64,000 bases of DNA. It comes from Hymenobacter sublimis (lineage in GTDB: Bacteria; Bacteroidota; Bacteroidia; Cytophagales; Hymenobacteraceae). Location of the stretch: the NCBI RefSeq assembly GCF_023101345.1, contig NZ_CP095848.1, positions 1 through 64,000 of the forward strand. The letters run 5' to 3'. Each line of letters begins with the position of its first letter. Positions within the stretch are counted from its first letter, which is position 1. The notes below the pieces were generated by a model. The model worked only from the letters and a program-made list of their open reading frames with translations. It did no database searches and was not told where the DNA came from. The position numbers were made by a program, and so were the translations under genes. Positions 58,681 to 64,000 of the stretch are shown one piece after another.

Positions 58681-61600
58681 TTATTTAGAGTAGTTCTGCT
58701 GGTAGAAGCGCTGGTATTCCTCAGGGTTCTGGCTTTGCAGCAGGAGCGGCAAGTTATCAATACTAATCAGGAGGGTTTGGTAACCCGTTCCCCGCAGCTT
58801 ACTCAGCGGCGACTGAGGGCCGCGCAGTTTCAAGGCGTAGCTCTGCGCCACTTTCACGCCGGGCAATGATTCGATAAGCACTACCTCCTGCCCAGCTCCC
58901 AACGGTTGCTGCCGCACCAGCAGATTATTGGCCTTGAAGTACCGGTTGTTGTAAGCACTGAGTTGTTCGGATAAGCCTTGCAGTGCCGGGGCATCCTTGG
59001 CTAGCACCAGCACGACTACGTGCGCTGCTGCCGGGGTGGCCTTATAGGGCGTACCTACCGGAGCCGTAGGAGCGGGAGTGCTCGTAACCGGAGGCGTTAC
59101 CGTAGTAGCAGCGGTGCTGGGTAGGGTAGGCGCAGAAACAGAAGTGTTTCCGGCCACAGGGGCAGGTGGGGTAGTTACAGAAGTAGTTGCGGGGGGAGCT
59201 GTTTTTGAGGCAGCGGGAGCTTTCTTGCCGCGGGCACGAGCCTGAGCGGCGGCCATTCGGGCAGCTTTGGCCTCATCTACTACCGGTGGGGGAGTGGAAG
59301 AGGCAGGCTGGGGTGAAACCTCCGACGGGGGAGTAGTGGTAGGGGAGGCAGGTGTAACGGCGGCTGGCTGCTCTGGCTGAGAGGTGGTAATTGGCGCAGA
59401 AGGAGCTGGCGAAGCTGCGGGGGCGGGTAAAGAGGTAGCAGGGTTCGGGGTAACTGGCGCGGCCGGCGACTCATTTTCCCCATAGTAAATCCGCATGCGG
59501 TTTTCTACCTCACCCGGCTTGAACACAGATACTACCGGCTTGTCAGTAGAGGCCAGAGCGCCGGTTATCTGCCCCTCGGCCTGCTGCTTGTATGTATTAA
59601 GCAGAGTAGCAGCTTGCGGAGCCAACGGACTTTCGGGGTAATCCTTGTAAAACTTCTCTACGGCTGCTTTAGCTGTAAGCGGCGGTTGAGTCCGGATAGT
59701 CAGCAGGGTATTGAGGAAGGCAATTCGGTCATTCAGGTCATTTTCGGGGTACTGCTTACGCGCCCGGACCAGCACAGCGCCGGCCTTCTTGAAATCCTGG
59801 TTTTTGTAGAAGCTGAAAGCCGAATCAACGAGAACAGCTACCTGAGCATTAGCTACGGAAGTGCGCCGCAGGTATTCTGGGTCGGCTACTAAGCGGGCAT
59901 AAGAAGAGTTGGGATAAGCTTGGCGCAGACGCTCCGCATACCCTTCGGCCTTGCCCGAATTGTTTTGCTGCTTATAAATCAGGTACAGAATGTAAAGCGT
60001 TTCGGGCGTATGCGGGCCCTGCGGATAGCGAGTCAGCAGCGTTTCATAGGTTTCGGCGGCGCGCACTGGCTCCCGAAGCTGCTGGTTATAAATGCTACCC
60101 AAGGCGTATAAGGCTTCCTCCGTCAGAGCATCTGACTGTTTGCGCTGGGGCTCCGTTAGAGGAATGTTCTGGCGGTAGCGGTCCACTAGGCTCCGCAACT
60201 GCACGGCTGGGTCGGCCTCCGGGGTAGCCGCTGTGCCCAGCCCACCGGCACCGTTTACGGTAGTGCTGGCGTTGCCGGCAATACTGACCGGCACATTGCC
60301 GCCCCGGTTCGTGACCGGCGAGCTGCTCGCCTGACTAACCGTGCGCCAGTTATCCTGCAGCGGCCGGTCGCCCCAGCGCCGGATAAAGTCGTTGCGCGCC
60401 GTACCTAAGGCAGTGGGGTTATCGAAGTACCACTTAACGCCCATATTAGCCGCCAGAAAGTCGTCGGTGTTTACTTCCGGCTGCAAGTCTCGGCCCGCGC
60501 TAATACCTCCCAGGGCCTGCCCAGAGCGCTGCTCCTGCCGGACCTGCTGAGCCGCTAGCTGCTCCGCAGCCTTGCGTTGAGCGTCTACTTCTGCCTGAGC
60601 ATAAGCTGTTAGGCGGGTACGCAGGGTAGCAGAATCCAGCCGAGCCAAGGCTTGCAGGCTGTCCTGCGTTTCTACAATGGTGAGCTGCTGGGCAAAATCT
60701 TTCAGAATAGCTGCCCTCTCAGAAATGGCCGCGTATTCTGGCGCCTCGCGGGGCAGAGCCTGCACGGTGCTGTCGTAGTAGGCGGCAGCCAGTCGGTATT
60801 TCTGTAGGTTTTCGTAGTAAATCCGGCCGCTGAGCAAGTACACGTACGACTTTTGCACTCGGTTTGTGGAAGGCGTGCGGGCTGCTTTTTGCAACAGGGC
60901 CAGCGCCTCAGGGTAGCGCTGCTGACGGTATTCCAGCCGCCCCATTTCGTAGTAAATCTTGTCGCGGTACTCCTTGTTCTTTGTGTCCTTGAGCAGCTTG
61001 GCGAAGTACTTGTCCAGCCGGGCCCGGTCAGTCTGGTTCAGGTCCGACACCTGGCCAAGCATGAGCTTGCTAAAAAAGTCCAGCTCGTAGGGCGGGTTCT
61101 TCTTCAGAATCTGGTTGAGCTGCGCGTACGCCTTTTTATCCTCACCCTGGGCCTGGTACAGCTGGGCCAGAATGTAGCGGGTGCGCGACTGTTCATTTTT
61201 GGGCTCGATATAGGGAATAGCTTTTTCCAGGTTCTCAATGGCTCGGGCCTGCTCGCCCGTGAGCAGGAAAAACTCGGCCCGCGTCAGGAACAGCTCCCGT
61301 GCATTACGCTCTGTGCCTTGTTCTTTGTCCAGCAAATCTGATACAGCCGCTGCATTTTCCAGCTCCTTCGTGGCCAGGAACGTGCGCATCAGCCAAATCA
61401 GGGCCTCGTGGCGAGCGTTGTTATCCTTGCTGGTAGTATTGATGTACCTGAACGTCTTGGCCGCGTCCTCATACTCGCGCTTGTAGTAGCGAGCCTTACC
61501 CACTAACAGGTAGCTGTCATCGGTCCAGTCGGAGCCCGGGCGGTGCTGGATGGGTAGGGAGGCCTTCTTGATGATGTCATCTAGGTCGGCCGTGACCGTA

Positions 61601-61959
61601 GTTACCGTGGCATCGTTCAGGGTAGGGAAAAGCGGCAGAACGCGGTTGTAGTCGTTAACGCGGGCCTTATATAAGGTTGCCTCCGTAGCCAGCATTTTCT
61701 CACGGGCCAGAAAATACGCATTGTCGCGCGCCACCACATTATCGTACGCGTGCCCAATCAAGGACGGACGCTCGGAAGCACACCCAGCCAAGCCCGCCGC
61801 CAGCAGGAGGAAGGCAGCAGTGGGAGCAGAAAGCAGGCGTAGAAGCGAAAAAGTTGTCGTCGTCAAAGCAGCAAAGAGCTCAGGGCGAAAGGTGCAAACA
61901 GAAAACACAGCGGCCCCGCCGAATCGTTCGGCCGCCGGGTGTTTCCCACAACGTAGCAT
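58681..61959 (-). CDS. PorW/SprE-like TPR lipoprotein of type IX secretion
   Basis: A 1092-residue lipoprotein (LLAAGLAGC lipobox) with many TPR-like helix pairs (VGKARYYKREYEDAAKTFRY, LTRAEFFLLTGEQARAIENL, AQLYQAQGEDKKAYAQL). A Pro/Ser/Thr/Ala-rich low-complexity segment (~810-960) and a compact C-terminal domain follow. Size, lipobox, and the DNAYFLAREKMLATEA start fit the PorW/SprE lipoproteins that support type IX secretion and gliding. A -7 element (TACTTTTA, 61966-61973) would put transcription start almost at the ATG. A TTG at 61866 gives a more typical lipoprotein signal, so the start is uncertain. Confidence 0.78.
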   Translation of the reverse strand: MLRCGKHPAAERFGGAAVFSVCTFRPELFAALTTTTFSLLRLLSAPTAAFLLLAAGLAGCASERPSLIGHAYDNVVARDNAYFLAREKMLATEATLYKARVNDYNRVLPLFPTLNDATVTTVTADLDDIIKKASLPIQHRPGSDWTDDSYLLVGKARYYKREYEDAAKTFRYINTTSKDNNARHEALIWLMRTFLATKELENAAAVSDLLDKEQGTERNARELFLTRAEFFLLTGEQARAIENLEKAIPYIEPKNEQSRTRYILAQLYQAQGEDKKAYAQLNQILKKNPPYELDFFSKLMLGQVSDLNQTDRARLDKYFAKLLKDTKNKEYRDKIYYEMGRLEYRQQRYPEALALLQKAARTPSTNRVQKSYVYLLSGRIYYENLQKYRLAAAYYDSTVQALPREAPEYAAISERAAILKDFAQQLTIVETQDSLQALARLDSATLRTRLTAYAQAEVDAQRKAAEQLAAQQVRQEQRSGQALGGISAGRDLQPEVNTDDFLAANMGVKWYFDNPTALGTARNDFIRRWGDRPLQDNWRTVSQASSSPVTNRGGNVPVSIAGNASTTVNGAGGLGTAATPEADPAVQLRSLVDRYRQNIPLTEPQRKQSDALTEEALYALGSIYNQQLREPVRAAETYETLLTRYPQGPHTPETLYILYLIYKQQNNSGKAEGYAERLRQAYPNSSYARLVADPEYLRRTSVANAQVAVLVDSAFSFYKNQDFKKAGAVLVRARKQYPENDLNDRIAFLNTLLTIRTQPPLTAKAAVEKFYKDYPESPLAPQAATLLNTYKQQAEGQITGALASTDKPVVSVFKPGEVENRMRIYYGENESPAAPVTPNPATSLPAPAASPAPSAPITTSQPEQPAAVTPASPTTTPPSEVSPQPASSTPPPVVDEAKAARMAAAQARARGKKAPAASKTAPPATTSVTTPPAPVAGNTSVSAPTLPSTAATTVTPPVTSTPAPTAPVGTPYKATPAAAHVVVLVLAKDAPALQGLSEQLSAYNNRYFKANNLLVRQQPLGAGQEVVLIESLPGVKVAQSYALKLRGPQSPLSKLRGTGYQTLLISIDNLPLLLQSQNPEEYQRFYQQNYSK

Positions 61960-62036
61960 GGTAGGTAAAAGTACAGGTTTCTGCCCGGACCCATCATTGT
62001 CAGCAGTCCAGGGCCAACTCCTAACGCTGCGCCGCG

Positions 62037-62044
62037 TAGTTTTG
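62037..62044 (+). promoter_or_regulatory. TAnnTTTG -7 element of the ATP synthase F0 operon
   Basis: TAGTTTTG, perfect match, 26 bases before the ATG at 62070. It is the likely promoter of the atp genes that continue past the window end. Confidence 0.65.
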
Positions 62045-62069
62045 CATCACTCACCGCTACCCCCGCCTC

Positions 62070-62321
62070 ATGTCCAGTCCCACACCTTCGCCCCCCCGGC
62101 GCCCCGACTCCGAGGGCAATTCCGACCGAATGCGTGCCTTCGCCCGCTATTCCGGCATTGCGGTTCAGATGATGGCAACCATTGGCCTGAGCACTTGGGC
62201 CGGTTACTGGCTTGATAAGCACTATCGCACCGAGACGCCCTGGTTTACCCTGGGCCTGATGCTGCTCGGGTTATTTGCCGCCTTATATAATGTCATTCGC
62301 TCTGTTACTAGGGAACAGTAA
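62070..62321 (+). CDS. AtpZ/AtpI-family small membrane protein
   Basis: An 83-residue protein: Pro-rich start, then two helices, YSGIAVQMMATIGLSTWAGYWL and FTLGLMLLGLFAALYNVI. The loop between them (DKHYRTETPW) has the pattern of the AtpZ/AtpI family, which sits in front of F-type ATP synthase operons and helps assembly or Mg/Ca handling. It is first of the operon. Its stop overlaps the next start (TAATG). Confidence 0.85.
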   Translation: MSSPTPSPPRRPDSEGNSDRMRAFARYSGIAVQMMATIGLSTWAGYWLDKHYRTETPWFTLGLMLLGLFAALYNVIRSVTREQ

Positions 62322-62635
62322 TGAGCGATACTACACCTTCTATTGCCATTGCTGAGCTAGAGAAAGTGCTGCTTCTCTCTTTACAAGCTCTGAAGCACCA
62401 ATACGGGCAGGACGGTCATATTCCACTAGAACAGGATTTCTATTGGGATATTCCTAAAGAACAACTCTACCTCGTGGAGGAGAACCCTGAGGACTTGACC
62501 ATAGGCCAGCTCAGTGACGATTGGCGGACTGTTCAAGAAGCGTCCGAGGAGGATTTCACCTCATTTGACCTGCTAAAAGCTTCCCATCTGCTCCGCTATA
62601 TCAGCCATACGCACCCTCTCCTCTACTTACCTTGA
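62321..62635 (+). CDS. Conserved protein of unknown function inside the atp operon
   Basis: A 104-residue soluble acidic protein (EKVLLLSLQALKHQYGQDGH, DFYWDIPKEQLYLVEENPED). It begins one base before the end of the atpZ-like stop and ends overlapping the TTG start of the next gene. It has no membrane segment, so it is unlikely to be an F0 subunit. It may be an assembly or regulatory protein, or an unrelated passenger. I recognise no named family. Confidence 0.65.
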   Translation: MSDTTPSIAIAELEKVLLLSLQALKHQYGQDGHIPLEQDFYWDIPKEQLYLVEENPEDLTIGQLSDDWRTVQEASEEDFTSFDLLKASHLLRYISHTHPLLYLP

Positions 62636-63039
62636 AGCCTTTCCTTCGTCCCTACCTACTCTTCTGCCTGCTGACTGGGGCAATCCTGTACGCCCTGTAC
62701 AGCCAGTTTGGGCCGCGGGTCATTCATCCGTTCACGCCCTACACATTTGCCTTCTTCGCCATCCTGACGTTTCTGACCTACCGCGTCACGGCCCGGTTGG
62801 TGCAAGCCAATCCCGATAATTTTATGGTGGCCTATTTCGGGACCATGGTAGTACGTCTGCTTTTGTCCCTGACGCTAGTGCTGGTGTACCTTTTCCGGGG
62901 CGGCGGGAAGGAAGGCGACGCCCGCTGGGCCTTCCTCGGGAGCTTCTTCATCCTGTATTTTCTCTTTGCTGGGTTTGAAGTCTGGAGCGTTCTGAGTAAC
63001 TTGCGCCCGTTTTCAAAACCGGGTGAAAATACAAAATGA
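62632..63039 (+). CDS. AtpI-like small membrane protein of the atp operon
   Basis: A 135-residue protein with four hydrophobic segments: LRPYLLFCLLTGAILYALYS, YTFAFFAILTFLTYRVTARL, MVAYFGTMVVRLLLSLTLVLVYLF and FFILYFLFAGFEVWSVLSNL. The VRLLLSLTLVLVYLF helix resembles ATP synthase subunit I. The start is a TTG overlapping the previous stop (TTGA). It precedes atpB by 33 bases. Confidence 0.72.
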   Translation: MKPFLRPYLLFCLLTGAILYALYSQFGPRVIHPFTPYTFAFFAILTFLTYRVTARLVQANPDNFMVAYFGTMVVRLLLSLTLVLVYLFRGGGKEGDARWAFLGSFFILYFLFAGFEVWSVLSNLRPFSKPGENTK

Positions 63040-63072
63040 AGATTTTGTGCATATAGCCCTAAGCCCCTCTGA

Positions 63073-64000
63073 ATGAAGCGCTTACTTTTAGCTCTCTTCT
63101 GCTTCCTATCGTTCTCGGTGTACGCCAACGAACCGGCGGCTACTACCGCAGAAGCCACCGATACGGAGGACTTCAAACCCGGTGAGATGATTTTGCACCA
63201 CATCGGAGACGCCCACGAATGGCATTTTGCTACCCTCGGCGGCGGAGAGCATGGTACGCACCTCACGATTCCGCTGCCCGTTATTGCCTACCGCCCCACG
63301 CAAGGCTTGAGCGTATTCTCCTCTTCTCGCTTGGCGGAAGGTAAAGTCTATGACGGCCTGAAGCTGGAGCACGAGCACCTAGTATCAGAGGATGGTAGCA
63401 AGGTATACGACTTCTCGATTACCAAGAACGTAGCCTCCCTGATGCTGAGCGCCGCGCTGCTGCTCCTCGTTTTCACGGCAGTAGCCCGCGGATACGCCAA
63501 GCGCGGAAGCGGCGCCCCCCGCGGCATTCAGTCCTTCTTCGAGCCTATTATCGTGTTCATCCGCGACGAAGTAGCTAAGAAGTCGATTGGCCCGAAGTAT
63601 GAGCGCTACATGCCTTACTTGCTGACGATCTTCTTCTTTATCTGGTTTAATAACCTGCTGGGTTTGCTGCCAGGCGGCGCTAACCTCACCGGTAACATTG
63701 CCGTTACCCTGACCCTGGCTGTCCTGACGCTGCTCATTACCCTGTTCAGCTCCAACAAGAACTACTGGCACCACATCTTCGCTACGCCCGGCGTACCGAA
63801 GGCCCTGCTGCCCATCATGATTCCGGTAGAAGTGATTGGCATCTTCGTGAAGCCCTTCTCCCTCATGGTTCGTTTGTTTGCCAACATCACGGCCGGCCAC
63901 ATTGTAACCCTGAGCTTTATCTCGCTCATCTTCATCTTCCGCAACATTGGTGTTGCCCCAGTTTCGCTGGCTTTCGGCTTGTTCATCAACACGCTGGAGC
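63073..64000 (+). CDS. atpB: ATP synthase F0 subunit a, N-terminal part (3' end outside window)
   Basis: At least 309 residues, cut by the window end. A signal-like start (MKRLLLALFCFLSFSVYANE) is followed by a long periplasmic extension (~20-115, with HHIGDAHEWHFATLGGGEHG), usual in Bacteroidota subunit a. Helices follow: NVASLMLSAALLLLVFTAVA, YLLTIFFFIWFNNLLGLLPG and ANLTGNIAVTLTLAVLTLLI. The helix MVRLFANITAGHIVTLS carries the essential arginine of the proton path. It is the first enzyme subunit gene of the operon; c, b, delta and the F1 genes would lie downstream. Confidence 0.95.
   Translation, partial: MKRLLLALFCFLSFSVYANEPAATTAEATDTEDFKPGEMILHHIGDAHEWHFATLGGGEHGTHLTIPLPVIAYRPTQGLSVFSSSRLAEGKVYDGLKLEHEHLVSEDGSKVYDFSITKNVASLMLSAALLLLVFTAVARGYAKRGSGAPRGIQSFFEPIIVFIRDEVAKKSIGPKYERYMPYLLTIFFFIWFNNLLGLLPGGANLTGNIAVTLTLAVLTLLITLFSSNKNYWHHIFATPGVPKALLPIMIPVEVIGIFVKPFSLMVRLFANITAGHIVTLSFISLIFIFRNIGVAPVSLAFGLFINTLE

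Noticed and set aside
1..64000. tRNA, rRNA or CRISPR array
   Set aside because: No cloverleaf with CCA end or conserved TTCGAATC loop was noticed, no rRNA sequence, and no regularly spaced direct repeats. The repeats seen are inverted pairs.

Overview
The window looks like chromosomal DNA of a GC-rich member of the Bacteroidota, most likely Hymenobacter or a close relative. The evidence is a gliding/type IX secretion cluster (PorP/SprF-like gene, gldK, gldL, gldM, gldN, plus a PorW/SprE-like TPR lipoprotein), TonB-dependent receptors with carboxypeptidase-like N-terminal extensions, many Bacteroidota-specific families (DUF4271, DUF4286, DUF6526), and promoters of the TAnnTTTG type instead of the E. 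coli -10/-35 pair. No rRNA, tRNA, CRISPR array or insertion sequence was recognised.

Layout. 1-8.0 kb: cyanophycinase end, FadL-type porin with a GDSL lipoprotein, YpdA-like reductase, a lipoprotein and DNA polymerase I. 8.1-12.9 kb: DUF1684 protein, DEDDh exonuclease, a LemA-TPM-TPM operon and a sugar-nucleotide transferase. 13.1-27.2 kb: the most unusual stretch. It encodes a VWA-like lipoprotein, a small membrane protein, a tubulin/FtsZ-like GTPase, a 1155-residue Hsp70/actin-like ATPase, a membrane-spanning coiled-coil protein and a MotA/MotB-like pair with a long helical tail. An iron-type TonB receptor gene sits among them on the other strand. I read this as a candidate cytoskeleton-plus-ion-motor envelope machine. 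27.3-34.8 kb: prolyl oligopeptidase, small proteins, an MFS transporter and a cation-efflux protein. 35-38.3 kb: a TonB receptor and a His-rich small secreted protein, with the efflux gene a likely metal locus. 38.3-40 kb: AT-richer DNA with a tiny transcription unit and two STAS-like proteins. 40-48 kb: htpG, a MORN-type lipoprotein, yraN, lipB, a WecA-like transferase, a DUF4271 protein and hemD. 48.3-54.1 kb: the type IX secretion/gliding genes. 54.2-64 kb: uvrC, a class A PBP, sprE/porW and the start of the F0 ATP synthase operon, cut by the window end.

How it fits together. Two different proton- or ion-driven motors are encoded: GldL-GldM, which powers type IX secretion and gliding, and the MotA/MotB-like pair of the 13-27 kb island. 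Island genes are nearly all co-directional, and almost every gap between them holds a long inverted repeat of a different sequence. Similar inverted repeats lie between convergent genes elsewhere, and two of them supply the stop codon and last residues of the preceding gene. Function of the island is inferred from domain content and gene order only.
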